DNA from: Sarocladium kiliense
Lineage: Eukaryota; Ascomycota; Sordariomycetes; Hypocreales; Sarocladiaceae
Reading direction: 5' to 3'
Assembly: GCA_030734395.1 (NCBI GenBank)
Contig: JAUZTG010000050.1
Span: 62,001 to 126,000 of the forward strand
DNA length: 64,000 bases
Shown in pieces: positions 1 to 10,225 of the stretch. How positions within the stretch are numbered: position 1 is the stretch's first letter; the number at the start of each line of letters is the position of its first letter. A model generated the notes under the pieces. It did not search any database and was not told the DNA's origin. It was given only the letters and a program-made list of their open reading frames with translations. A program made the position numbers and the translations under genes.

Positions 1-536
1 AACAGAGCACTAACCTGGTGACCACGGGCGCTGTCACTTTCAGGCGGTGCTTTAGGGGGACCATTGAACCTCATTGGCATGCTAACGCTATTATTAGCAA
101 TGTGCAATCAACTGGACGTGCACAGGTTCAGCGTGAAATGGGGAAGCTCCTTCTGGGAATGGTTCCATTGACAGTTGTTGCTGAAAATAACACCAGTCAC
201 AACACCCGCCTCGCACCTGTGGGTTATTTTAGCATGAATTCTGCGTGGACAAGAAACCCTTGCCTTATACGAAGTGATTGCCTGCCCCGTCCGTCTGGAG
301 CGGGGTTTTCGGGCTGATGATGCCTCGCCTCGGATGGCAACTTCCCCGCTCTTACGGCCGAAGTCTCCACATCTCGGCGCTTGAAGCACGGCGCCGGAAT
401 AGACCAGCACCGGCAAGTCGACGTTGCTCCGAAACCACTTAACGACCATCAACTCCAATAAAGCCAAGCATCCATCCTCATCTGGTGACCCGAGTTTGGA
501 TCTTTATCTTCATCCTTTTTCTTGCGCTTGTTTGCC
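1..536. other. Intergenic, no gene recognised
   Basis: Only short overlapping open frames without a good start, splice pattern or family resemblance are present. The last ~60 bases upstream of the ATG at 537 are pyrimidine-rich, as in many fungal 5' leaders. Confidence 0.5.
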
Positions 537-1018
537 ATGGCTTCCCACAAAGATGACATCCGTCGCCTGCAGGGTATGCACGAGGGCCTCATAGAGTTGA
601 CCAAGGGCCTCAATGAGGTCATTGACCAACTTTTGCCGCTCATCAGCCGATCTCAGTTCATCTACGCCAAAATTGATCGTTATGAGCCCCAAAATGTAAG
701 TGTCATGGAAAAAGACTACCACAGAAACTAATTTAAGTCAGGTTGACACCTCATACGAGTGCACTGTGGACTCTATCAAGAGTGGAACCAAGCAGCTTCT
801 TGCAACTGTGTTTGATGCGGACGAGAAGCTCTGGAACGCAAACCAGCACACACTTGTGCTGATAGAAGAAGTGGAGAATGTCATGACCGAGTGTCGTCAC
901 CTGGATGGAGGTGAAACTGTAAGTTCGATACTCGACTGATCACAGGATTCGACTAATTCAATAGACTCCAATGGCCCCTTCGACTCCTACTGCTCCGAAC
1001 GTGGACTGGAAACAATGA
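537..1018 (+). CDS. Small hypothetical alpha-helical protein, 3 exons
   Basis: Not a family I recognise. Exons 537-695, 742-918 and 965-1018 are separated by two short introns (696-741 starting GTAAGT, 919-964 starting GTAAGT; both have CTAAT branch-like sites and end AG). All junctions are phase 0 and give about 129 residues. The ATG at 537 is the first in frame. Exon 1 (53 codons) is rich in Leu/Ile heptads and looks helical; exon 2 (59 codons) is also helical and acidic; the tail is short and Pro/Thr-rich. No signal peptide or membrane segment is visible. The exon plan (about 53 plus about 57 codons, both phase 0) matches the gene at 7687-8342, and the second exons share a spaced pattern (DA..L..A), so the two may be distant paralogues. 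Function unknown. Confidence 0.62.
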
Positions 1019-1930
1019 GATATATGGGTGCGCAAATTAGTTACGAATGCCTCGAGGCTCGAGCATGCAATACATCCCACGTACCTGTTCATTCAGAGCA
1101 TTGACTGCGGACAAGACCACGGCACGTTGGCAACGGTCGTAATTTTCGCCTGACCACAAATCAAGTGTGTGAAATGTATGAAACTATGCAGCGAATGGGA
1201 TCCCAGCCTCCATTTCATCGACAAATGGCCCAATACTGCCTGCTAGCAGCCTGCATACCAGATACCAGAGCAAACAGGCTAGATCCTTTGTCAGGCACGT
1301 CGACCAGAAAAACACGGTTGCTTAGCCGAAACAGGATTGCTTCTATTACGGTAACGCTGAGTATCCAGAGAACAATGTAAGCGTCGGTCATGATGGCAAC
1401 TTTGCTCACCATGCTTTTCGATTGACCTCAGGCACAGGTCGCATGTATATTGGCCGGCGGAATCCCAGGAGGAGCCACAGTTGAATATGAAACCAAAGAG
1501 TCTGGAATCTGCGATTTATCTCCAGCCACTTCTTCGCCCATACATCCATCTGGCATTGGAAGGGCCTCACTCCCGAAGTCCAGTTTCACCTGGCATAGCT
1601 AGCATCCAGTCAAACAACTCTCAACTTCACCTTCGGACGAGCATGCTACTATCATACGAGGCCATTGGCTCACAGAACTGCCGGAGAGTCAGCTGGACCT
1701 CCAGAAAGACCCTAGATCATGCAGGCTTGTATCACCTGAGGGCCAACAGAGTGACCAGAAACGAGGCTGTGCATCCTTGAGAGGAGTAGCAAGACTATAT
1801 AATGTAGTCTATCAGCGTCTCCTCGACGCACAGTAACTTGCTCCTTCCACCAACACCAGAAACACTTTGCCGCGACTACAAACAATAGCAAAGACCCTTT
1901 CACGTTATTGGCTCTATTCTTTCAAACAGC
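1019..1930. other. Gene-free interval
   Basis: Scattered short frames only. Around 1795 there is a TATATAAT stretch about 130 bp before the ATG at 1931, followed by a C/T-rich leader, so the last part probably holds the promoter of the next gene. Confidence 0.4.
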
Positions 1931-2767
1931 ATGGCAGGCAACCCGCAACCTGTTACGGAAGCGTGCGCCTGGTGTGATGGGTTTCAAGCAGGCTACGCAG
2001 AAGGCATTCGCTTTGTGACCCCAACGCCGCCTCGATTCGACCCAGGCCCTTCGCCACTGAGCATGTATTCCTTGCCGCAAGGCATTGCTCTTCAGCCTCA
2101 ACCTTTCGTCTATTACTCTGGCTATTACAGCCCTGCCCTCTACTTCTCATCGCAACAACCCTATGTCAATCTCGCCACCGGGATGCCGTGGCTCGTACCA
2201 ACCCTACCGGCCGCAGGATTTAGTGCTCCCGATTTTGCTCATGCTCCACCAATGATCTCTAGATCTGGAGCTACCATTGCCTCATCTGATGTTGCTTTGG
2301 ATACCAATGGGGTTGAAATGATGTCTCAGAGAAGCTCTGAAATGCTGGGTGCAGTTCCAGGTCTGACACAAAATGCACAAGCCGTAACTATGACCTTGGA
2401 TGAAAGCCAAAGGATTGTCCGACAAAACTTGAAAAGCGATGAGCGCGAGTCCTCTATGCTAGCCTCGTCCTCACTCAACGTCTTCGATGCTTCCAAAAAT
2501 CTTCAACGTGCCCTTAGCGTCCCGGATCACACAACTTCGGCCCTTCCCCACGCTCAACGGGCGATTGCCGAGAATGTTATACAGTCACCCAGCTGCGACA
2601 CACTCAATGGCTCAGAAGGAGCCAGCTCATATGCCAATTCTCCACTTCATGGATGGGAGTGCAAAACCCCGGACACTCAACTCCCTCCGTTGGAGGAACA
2701 AGTCCAATTCACTGTCCAAAGATCTGCCAGGGATGAGACGACCTCGCGCTTCTTAGCTGGGAACTAA
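1931..2767 (+). CDS. Hypothetical, largely disordered protein (278 aa)
   Basis: Single open frame from ATG 1931 to TAA 2767. The first ~30 residues hold a Cys-x2-Cys pair in a short folded-looking stretch (CAWCDGFQAGYAEGIRF). The rest is rich in Pro, Ser, Tyr, Gln and Ala, without signal peptide or hydrophobic segments, and looks intrinsically disordered. That composition is common among fungal nuclear or regulatory proteins, but no DNA-binding motif is visible and no function can be assigned. A TATA-like sequence lies near 1795. The next gene downstream converges on it from the minus strand. Confidence 0.6.
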   Translation: MAGNPQPVTEACAWCDGFQAGYAEGIRFVTPTPPRFDPGPSPLSMYSLPQGIALQPQPFVYYSGYYSPALYFSSQQPYVNLATGMPWLVPTLPAAGFSAPDFAHAPPMISRSGATIASSDVALDTNGVEMMSQRSSEMLGAVPGLTQNAQAVTMTLDESQRIVRQNLKSDERESSMLASSSLNVFDASKNLQRALSVPDHTTSALPHAQRAIAENVIQSPSCDTLNGSEGASSYANSPLHGWECKTPDTQLPPLEEQVQFTVQRSARDETTSRFLAGN

Positions 2768-3237
2768 CTCCTGACAAACGGAGACGGTAGCCGTGGCGAT
2801 CTCATACGCCAACTTCCAATCCGGAACGTCTCGCGGAGCTACTAATTGGCGGCGGCACGTTGGACACATCCGGCGTTCGCTATGAGAAGTCACGGTTACA
2901 GGAGGATTCAAGCTGTGATGAAGTGGTTCCCTCATTGACCTCTGGCCATCGAGAAGGGTAGATCCTCAATGCTCTTGTATGCGTCTCTTTCGCGCAAATT
3001 CGTCTACTACACGCTATTGAATCTTTGTGCTGGGTCGGGAATTGCTTGGATCTGTTGTAGCGTGAATGAAATCTTGAAATTGACATCTTCCCCTATCTTT
3101 TGCTCCTTCCTTCGCCTCATTGAAAAGGACCAACGTACGCATACCTGGGCCCAATACCGTGCCTCATTCTCCTCACCGCGTGTCTTGCACGGTGGGGGAG
3201 ACGTCATTAAGTGAGCGTACTACCACTCGCAAAACTA
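2768..3237. other. Intergenic between convergent genes
   Basis: No supported gene. Open frames on both strands overlap each other and lack splice or start support. Confidence 0.4.
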
Positions 3238-3923
3238 TCAACCATCCTTGTTCCACGTGAAAGGCCACATATCCTGTATAGTTTCTTCGCAACGTGGGCA
3301 AGATATGCCTTCATTTGGATGATAGTCTCGCCAGTCTTCACCCCAAAGCGCGTTCAGGCAAGTCTCATGGAAGGAGTGTCCGCAATCAAGCACAACTCGA
3401 TCGAGAACTTTTTCCTCCAAGCAATCCGTAGTGCACTTAGCTTCCGCACGGCGTATCATGATCGTGCGTTGCAAAGAGGCAGAAGGGTGCGACTGGCATC
3501 TTACTCCACATTCGCCGGGATGGCGCCTGTTGCAGACTGTCTCGCATCCGAAGGAAGGCTTGCAGTCTTCGCAATAGACCTATGCCCCGGTCAGCGGAGT
3601 CTTTCAGCTTCTGGGTAGCCACTCACACATTCACAGCCAGCAAAGAGTATACCATGTCCCATTGACGTCCCGCAAAGAATGCAGGTGAAAGGTAAGATCA
3701 GGATCTCTCTGATAGCCTTATCGAGCTCCTGGGGCGTCATTGCCGCCTTTTGGTGATTCTGGGAATTGGATTCTATGGGGATAGATACGCCGGTATCAGG
3801 CCGCGCCGGCTCTTCAGGCGATGATCCTCTCACGACAGGAACGTCTGGGTCGTTTGTGACACGATGCTGCCTAGGCCTAAGGTTGTAACGATAGGATTGT
3901 TTCTTATTGCGGATAGGAGGCAT
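3238..3923 (-). CDS. Cys-rich zinc-binding protein with C-terminal RING-like domain
   Basis: Two exons: 3923-3627 (99 codons, phase 0) and 3579-3238, joined across a 47-nt intron (donor GTGAGT, branch CGCTGAC, acceptor CATAG), giving 212 residues. The frame stays open straight through exon 2, which supports the splice. N-terminal ~70 residues are basic then disordered. From about residue 80 there is a first Cys cluster (CILCG, then CECVYCEDC across the junction, then further Cys and CGVRC). The C-terminal third carries CTTDC, CGHSFHETCLNALW and CPRC, the spacing of a RING-type cross-brace. By family knowledge such domains usually recruit an E2 ubiquitin enzyme, so an E3 ligase role is plausible. 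No membrane segment. The target is unknown. Confidence 0.72.
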
Positions 3924-4316
3924 TGTAACAAAGTGCTGTGAGCTTAATTTAGAAGTAGGTAACGAAGCCCGGAGAAGCGTGATTGAGGACGAAGAATGGA
4001 GGATGGAGGATGGAAGTTTAGTGAGGAGGGAGCCTGGGCGTTGAGTTCCTTTTTATAACTCAGAGCTGGCTAGGACGCCCTGGCCGTGCTGTGTTGATTG
4101 GAAACGTACCATGTGATCTTAATTCTTGTCGAGACAAAGGACCAAGCTAGGACCTGGCTCAGGGAGCTGGATATGCCTAGAGTCGAGTACCCCCGGACGC
4201 GCTTGGCGCGTCCAGTTCAAGCCTTTGTATTGCACCTTGATGAACGACAAGAGGTTTTCCTGAGAGAGTCATGGTACTTCTGAAGCTGTGACTTCTGTGT
4301 CGAGCTTACTGTAGCT
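3924..4316. other. Upstream region of the RING-like gene
   Basis: A GA-rich block at 3960-4030 and a TATAA-like sequence (tttttataac, about 4049-4058) fit a leader and TATA for the minus-strand gene ending at 3923. No other gene is seen. Confidence 0.35.
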
Positions 4317-4645
4317 ATGGAACGGAACGGCGCTCCGATACCCTATCATGTCCGCGACGACGCCGGGAACGCGCATGCCGCCCATGACGATCGGTACGAT
4401 ATGGTACTCGCCTACACGAAGGTGATCCCGGGGAGTCACAAGTGGGACGGAAGGTTGGGCGACGAATACGAGGCGCCTCGGTGGTTTGGCCGGGCGGCAG
4501 CGTGCTGTACTTCCTCGGAACGACATGGCGCTCCGGCGGAGCGAACAGGTCGGATAAGGCTCATTATGCCACAACGATACTAGTACTGCCAGCCATGGCT
4601 TCGCCCATTGAGGATCTCATGCTCAGTTTGATCACGATGCTTTGA
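4317..4645 (+). pseudogene. Possible glycoside hydrolase family 43 relic, frameshifted
   Basis: Two overlapping frames look like parts of one protein. The frame starting at 4317 gives RYDMVLAYTKV and then GDEYEAP. From about 4470 the sense passes to another frame reading VVWPGGSVLYFLGTTW and then NRSDKAHYATT. The order EAP, then W..GG..LYFLGS/T.W, then D..HYAT resembles the conserved mid-region of GH43 galactanase-like enzymes. There is no intron between the frames, so a frameshift is needed, and neither end of such an enzyme is present. This is recognition by motif only; it could be chance. Confidence 0.25.
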
Positions 4646-5227
4646 TTATATAAAAGAGGTAGTCCTTGCTGAGGAAGTAGTTTTTCAGAGCCAGGACCTG
4701 CGGCAAGACGCTCATGTTGTCGAACGCACGGGTTTTGCCAAGGAGGGCTAGATGGTTGGTCTTGTATTCTTGGCCTTTTGCGCTTTCAGTGCTGCTTGAT
4801 CATCATGGGATGTCGAAGTTAATTGTTTCCAGAACTGCTCTCTTTTGCTCAATTTCGAGAAGCCAGCCTATCAGTTCGGAGATTCCTTGATAGCTCTTGA
4901 GGAGCTTTACCAGATCATTTCTGAGATGCTTGCAGCCTGTGACTTGAGTGATACTAAGGCCCCTAATTAGCTTGGGATTCAGACAATTGCAGACCCTCAT
5001 CAAACCGCCTTTACGCCGAGGCGCATCTCAGAGCCTCCTAATAGGTGCTAATCCGGGATCTAGGATCTTACTGATCGACATGCTCAGCAATGCCTGGCCA
5101 CCGTGCCTTGGAGCCCTAGGAGCACGCAACATGCTGCGCCACAGAATAGAACTACATAAGAAGTCACACTCCTCCATTGCCCTTAGGTTTTTCTTCCTCT
5201 TTCCTTTCTTCCTCAGCCACCAACATC
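4646..5227. other. Intergenic, promoter of acetyltransferase gene at its end
   Basis: No gene seen. The last 60 bases before the ATG at 5228 are a C/T-rich tract (5165-5220), typical of fungal core promoters and leaders. Confidence 0.4.
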
Positions 5228-6221
5228 ATGGCGGACAACTCTCTCACCAGCCTGTCTGGTATCGAGATGATCCTCAAGGCCGCAGAACTCATCGCCGAGC
5301 ATAATCGGACGCCTGGTAGAATTCTAACTCCTTCTGGGACATTATCAGCTGGACATCCTGTCCCAAATGAAAGAGTCAATATCATCCAAAGTCGCGCTGA
5401 GCCGGCCTCAAATATCAGGAAGAGGGACAGAGAGCACCTCCTTCCCATGCAAGCTGGGAACAAGCATGGTGCGTCTGAAAGGATATATGTTTGGAAGGGA
5501 GCCTACCACTGATAGCTGTCTAGACCCTCACGATCCTCCGAGAAAACGCCAGGCCACATCAGTCCGGAGACTTGCCAGCGCAACACCTTCCAATAAAACG
5601 AAAATGATTCACGGCCAAAGCTATGCCATCGACGCAGAACTTCTTCTTGAGCGGCACCGATGTGAACTCGCTTGCAGAAACTTTAACCGCTGGGAAACAG
5701 AGAGCGCTCCTCTATCATCAACGAACTTAGGGCTGTTCCTCCAGGTCCTTTGTCTTGAGCACCCTCAAAGCCCATCTCTACATCAGCCTGCCGCAAGGCC
5801 GGCACGACTAGGACGAGATGTGTCGGTTCAAAAGCCGTTTTTCTGTCATTACGGCTACAACATCTCTATTGGAGACTTCGTGAAAATTGGACCCAATTGC
5901 CACATTCATGATGCATGCCATGTTACAATCGGAGAGCAGTGCTCAATTGCAGCTAACGTTACTATCATCGCGGATCTCCCGGGACTCTATCCTGACTCCC
6001 GCCGGCTTGGTTTGAGTGTCGGCAAGCCTATTTCCATTGGGCCGTACTGCTATATTGGAGAAGGAGCGATAATCATGCCAGGCTGCGTTATTGGCATGGG
6101 CAGCTTTATATATCCCGGTGCTGTTGTAGATACGGTATGTCGCATGCCCTTCTCTGTCAGCCTGTACACTAAAGACGAATATAGCACGTCCCGCCCCGCG
6201 CTGTATTTGCAGGCAATTTAG
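5228..6221 (+). CDS. Maltose/galactoside O-acetyltransferase-like (hexapeptide repeat)
   Basis: ATG 5228 lies in a good context. Exon 1 ends at 5468; a 55-nt intron 5469-5523 (GTGCGT..CTAG with CTGAT branch) moves the frame to the long second exon. The N-terminal ~95 residues are disordered and basic (PPRKRQATSVRR). Then comes a maltose-acetyltransferase N-domain (MIHGQSYAIDAELLLERHRC), followed by left-handed beta-helix hexapeptide repeats: FCHYGYNISIGDFVKIGPNC, VTIGEQCSIAANVTI, ISIGPYCYIGEGAIIMPGC, VIGMGSFIYPGAVV. Family members transfer acetyl from acetyl-CoA to a sugar hydroxyl. The usual catalytic-loop THP sequence is replaced by ADLPG, so activity is doubtful. The C-terminus is uncertain: the frame as read stops at 6221, but an out-of-frame GNLARQIGEMPQGLA just beyond 6207 resembles the family's normal end, so a further intron or a small indel is possible. 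Confidence 0.75.
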
Positions 6222-6914
6222 CGAGGCAGATAGGCGAGATGCCCCAAGGCCTCGCATGACACAATCTTGGCACGAACTTTGAGTAAAGAAGCGGGAAACA
6301 TGTTCAGAAGAAACAGATCCACGGGCAAAACAAGACATGGCAGCGGAAGTGTGAACGTGCAGATCTAGGTACCATGGATACCAAACGAAAAGCTCCGATG
6401 TAGAGACAGAAATCAACCAACTCAGCGTCCTAAACAATCGAGTTCGTCTCGGATTCATCGGCATATAAGGAATACCGTTGACTAGAAGGAGATAACGAGG
6501 CGGAGGCTGTGGAAAAGTTTGTCAGGACTGACTGTACCTAGTCTATTTGTATGTCAATGCTCAGCCCTGGCCAACTGAATGTCTGAAGGAGGGTCCAGCT
6601 GATGATCGTCCATGTTGATTTGTTTGTGATGACACCTATCAGCTCCATTGTTTCTTCCGTTGATGCTTGTTGCGGTTGCCAGTTTCTCGGCCATCCCGCC
6701 ACCGGGTCCCACCCCGGTTGGTCTATCCTTATGTTGGTTCAGGGCTGTTAGCTCAGCAAACTGCATGGTCGTTCTGGGTATAAATATCTGGTCTCTGTCT
6801 CCCATGTCATTTAGTCTGGATTCAAGTCCTTCCATCTCTTTCCCATTCCGTTGCAACGCCCTTGCCCACAGAACAACTTATTCTCATCTCACCCGTGGCT
6901 CGACCAGCGACAAT
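6222..6914. other. Gene-free interval
   Basis: Open frames on both strands overlap without start or splice support. A TATAAATATC sequence near 6779 could serve the gene starting at 6915. Confidence 0.35.
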
Positions 6915-7636
6915 ATGGACGAGAGACTGGCAATTGCAAAAGCTAACGGAGGAAACGATGGTACGATATTAATGATCACAAGTCAATCTCATTTGCTCAT
7001 CTGCTATGTGCAGGTCCCAAGCCTGATGAACCGTCTCAGCACTCCGCCGCCCCATGCCCAACTCCAGCGGTCAGCTCAGGCACCGTCCAACAGAAGACGT
7101 ACGGTCTCTCGTTCGATGACGGACCGCACGTTGCCCGAACATCCTCCAACCGAGCGCGTATGCTAGTGACCTTAAGGCTCCCCCTGGTCCACACGTCACA
7201 TCAGCTCCTAGAGCATTCCATCAGTGTGCAATCCGCACCTAAAACTGGAACTCCCCCCTTCATAGGAACACCGCGAGGGAGAAATCCTGAGCATTCGTGG
7301 ATGGATTTTGCCCCTGATACCAAACAAGAGGATTGGGGGTTTATGAGTCCTTTTGATTACCCCCCCGGAAGTCCGACCCAAGAGAACAGTCCTACTCGAT
7401 ACAAGCAGTATGAACCTTCCTACCAGCCCGACTCAGGAGAACAGTCCTACAAGCAGTGCGAGCCTTCTTACAAGTCAAAACTCAGAAAAAAGGAAGAACG
7501 AAGAGCAGCACGGAAGGTCAAAGAAGTCGGATGGGACCAGATAATAAGGGCAGCAGGAAAGAGCCGGTCCCGGCAGCCTAGCGAAAAGCGACAGAGGAGG
7601 GCGTTTCAGGGTCCAAGGATCACCAAACACAACTAA
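6915..7636 (+). CDS. Hypothetical protein with basic C-terminus
   Basis: Two exons: 6915-6960 and 7014-7636 around a 53-nt intron (GTACGA..TGCAG); the long frame is open right up to the acceptor, which supports the join. About 222 residues, Pro/Ser-rich. Residues ~140-170 contain two near-copies of a short unit (PTQENSPT / YKQYEPSY, then EQSYKQCEPSY), and the last ~70 residues are strongly Lys/Arg-rich (KLRKKEERRAARKVK), compatible with a nuclear or nucleic-acid-binding role. A string LSFDDGP near the start mimics the NodB deacetylase motif, but nothing else of that family is present. Function unknown. Confidence 0.5.
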
Positions 7637-7686
7637 TGTTGCTTATCATGAATTCATTGACCTCCAATATACTATTTCTTTGGAAA

Positions 7687-8342
7687 TTAGGCAGTCGACA
7701 CGTGGTCTTGTGATCGTAGCTGACTGAAAGATGCGAACGCCGTTCCCCATCTCAGCAAATCCACGGTCCTTCTGAACTTTTTGAGTACTTTCTTGGTATC
7801 GTTTCTTTTTACTGCAGTTACGTCCAAGTCTGAGTTTGTTCGCCACATTGCACAATCAAGTGTATCCTTAGGAGGGGATCGCTAGGCATCAAGAGACAAC
7901 AACATTGTATTGAGACTAGCAGGATGGCCTGGAGCTTCACCTATTTATTTACCTGTTCAATCCCATGAGTCCCATACACAGCATCCCAAATCTCGTAAAA
8001 TGTGTCAATGCCTTGATCTGCAGCGTTCTGCAGAGCTTGGTTTGCATCGGAGATCAGGGACCATAGCGTCTCAGACTTCTCTTTGAAGTCTTTCAGTGAG
8101 ATGGAAGAGTTGTCATCGGACTAAATATTTGAATGCATGTAAGAGTTTTGTCGGCCATATTTAGCGAAGAGGCCCCTCACCTGAAGTTGTGGATCGGAAG
8201 CGATATGTTCGGCGAGCCTAGCAATTTGTGTGATGACGCGCCCAGTACGAATCATCTGCTCATGCAGAGGAGTGAAAGACTCATTGACCACCTGCAGCTC
8301 TTCGACGAGTGCTTGCTTTGTAGCGATCTGCTGCGACGACAT
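7687..8342 (-). CDS. Small hypothetical helical protein, 3 exons
   Basis: Exons 8342-8181 (54 codons), 8120-7953 (56 codons) and 7881-7687, with introns of 60 and 71 nt (donors GTGAGG and GTAAAT; acceptors TTTAG and CCTAG). All phases are 0; about 174 residues. Exon 1 looks like an amphipathic helix pair (LVEELQVVNESFTPLHEQM). Exon 2 is also helical (FKEKSETLWSLISDANQAL). Exon 3 is basic (VKRNDTKKVLKKFRRTV). If intron 2 is retained the protein ends three residues later (VNK). The exon plan mirrors the gene at 537-1018. No recognised domain; soluble by composition. Confidence 0.6.
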
Positions 8343-8848
8343 GATGGCCGAAAAACAATGAGATATTTTGCTCAGAGGGAGATGGCCGAAGCAAGGGATA
8401 CTTTTATGTCTTGAACCTACTCTCTTAGGTTGTTTTCAAGATGCAAGGACTCCGAGTTAATAATCAAATTAGGCATCTACGATTAAGTTGGACATAGGCG
8501 CCCGCGGACAGGACCCGGCGCGACGCACTAAACGACGCAGGGTGAAGGATCCCTATGTCGGAACTCTAATCTGAAGGTGTTTTCGCTCTGCTAAGCTTTG
8601 GCGCCCCTGTATTTCTGTGATACTGTCAGCGGCGTGGCTGGTTTCTTGCCAAATTCTATTTCGAAATTACGCATACTACTCTCACCTGACGGACAGAGGC
8701 CATTTACCCGCCGTCAAATTTTAGCGCCAACTGGCAGAACAGAGCGCTAACGAAACATCTCGAGCAAGAAGGAACGAAACCCCTTGGCTTGAATTTCCAT
8801 CCTCGAGTTGCGTCCTCGCTGTTGTTGAGGACACAGAAAGGGCTTGCA
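8343..8848. other. Divergent promoter region
   Basis: Lies between a minus-strand gene (start 8342) and the AdipoR-like gene (start 8849). No coding signal or strong repeat is seen. Confidence 0.4.
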
Positions 8849-9856
8849 ATGAATCCCGTAAACAACACCACAAACACCGGTCGACGAGTGCTTCTCTCAT
8901 TTGACGAGATGCCAGAATGGTTCCAACGCGAGCATAACCATCGGATTTTGCATGGCTACAGGCCCATCTCAGACTCAGCTCGCATCTCATTCAGCAGTTG
9001 GTCATATATCCACAACGAGACAGTCAATATCTTTACCCATCTTATCCCAGCTCTTCTCTTTCTACTTGGCGAATGTTTTGTCCTGCACTATCTTTCCAGA
9101 AGTTATATTGGAGTGACTGCTACAGATTTTGCCGTGTTCTCCATCTACATGCGTACTGCCGCTTTGTGCTTGTCGCTGTCGGCAACTTACCATACGTTAT
9201 TGAACCACTCCCGGGATGTTGAGCGCCTCTGCTTGCGACTAGATATGCTGGGTATAATAGTCTTTATACTGGGAGATCTGGTCTTGGGCATTTACTTCGT
9301 CTTCTGCGACTCTCCGGCACGTGTTGTTTACTGGTCTATGGTCAGTGCAATGCTCGTGTACAATTTCATGTGGCTCCCTTTCTCTATCTCCGAAACCGTG
9401 GCACTAACAACTTACTTTTGGCGTCAGGTTGGGCTGTGTGGCTCAATAACTATGTTCACGACAATGCACCCCAAGTTTCAAGGTGCAAACTATCGCCTTT
9501 TCCGAGCATTGATGTTTGCGGCGACTAGCATGAGTGGGATCGCGCCCTTGATCCACGGCCTCACAGTATTCGGCGTATCGCAGATGATGACAAAAGCGTT
9601 GCCTTACACTTTGGGTAAAACAGGCTGCCTTCTACTTGGGGTGTCATGCTACGCAGTAAGTGTTCTGACTCGCTCTGTGTAAGTAATCACCTCTGACGCA
9701 TCGTCGAAGACAAGGTTTCCTGAGAGCTGGTACCCTGGCAAGTTTGACCTTTAGGGATCCCATTCAATCTTCCACATTCTAGTAGTGTGCGCCGCCGTCG
9801 TCCAGTTGGTAGGGTATCTGGATGCATTCCACTACAGGGCGGACCGTGCATGCTGA
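8849..9856 (+). pseudogene. AdipoR/IZH (PAQR, hemolysin-III-like) membrane protein with premature stop
   Basis: Start ATG 8849 (the upstream frame begins at a non-ATG). Exon 1 runs to 9655; intron 9656-9709 (GTAAGT, CTCTGAC branch, GAAG acceptor); exon 2 from 9710. Family marks in order: W.YIHNETVNIFTHL before helix 1, SATYHT in helix 2 (first zinc-binding His), LDMLGI in helix 3, then further hydrophobic segments, and after the intron TRFPESWYPGKFDL. There a TAG at 9752-9754 stands where relatives have Trp. The same frame continues GSHSIFHILVVCAAVV to TGA 9856, exactly the seventh helix with the two remaining metal-binding His (SHxxFH). So the gene is nearly full length but truncated by one nonsense change (TGG to TAG). 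PAQR proteins are seven-helix membrane receptors or hydrolases tied to sterol and zinc homeostasis. Unless the stop is read through or is an assembly error, the product lacks its metal site. Confidence 0.8.
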
Positions 9857-10225
9857 GCACTTTGAATAGTATGGCGACAGGAGTCAGTTGTGCAGTTGAA
9901 CATTTGCAGGTATCTGGTGGCAAGAGGTAAAGCTGACGAAGACTGCCGGTCGCATGTAGATTTCTTGAAAATAAAGACTTCGTTGCCCAAGATATTTGCT
10001 ATGCTCGGAGGCATCAACTCAAACGTGGGAGTACGATCAGCTCTTGTCCTTCTTGACCGAAAAAAAAAAAAAAAAACACGCAAATTTAGGGTACGATGCT
10101 CTGACCAGTGATTCCACGGATGTGGACGCAGGAAATGCATTATGATCCATACATAATGCAAGGATGGAGCTCCCGACGGTCTGGCCCGTCTCCACGCGAT
10201 CCATCAGATCCAGTACCAGCGCCAT
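9832..10225 (-). CDS. Possible small gene with a 17-T intron (tentative)
   Basis: ATG 10225 opens a short frame (MALVLDLMDRVETGQTVGSS). An intron from GTACCC near 10097 across a 17-base T run (10061-10077 read on the minus strand) to an AAG acceptor near 10046 would join it, in phase, to a frame reading PTFELMPPSIANILGNEVF and LPLATRYLQMFNCTTDSC, ending at 9832. The second part looks coding in composition but matches nothing I know. Its 3' end overlaps the readthrough end of the AdipoR-like gene by 25 bases, tail to tail. Confidence 0.3.

Noticed and set aside
7100..7140. NodB-like motif LSFDDGP in the gene at 6915-7636
   Set aside because: No other polysaccharide deacetylase motif (H..H, R..Y, catalytic loops) follows, and the protein is disordered and basic.
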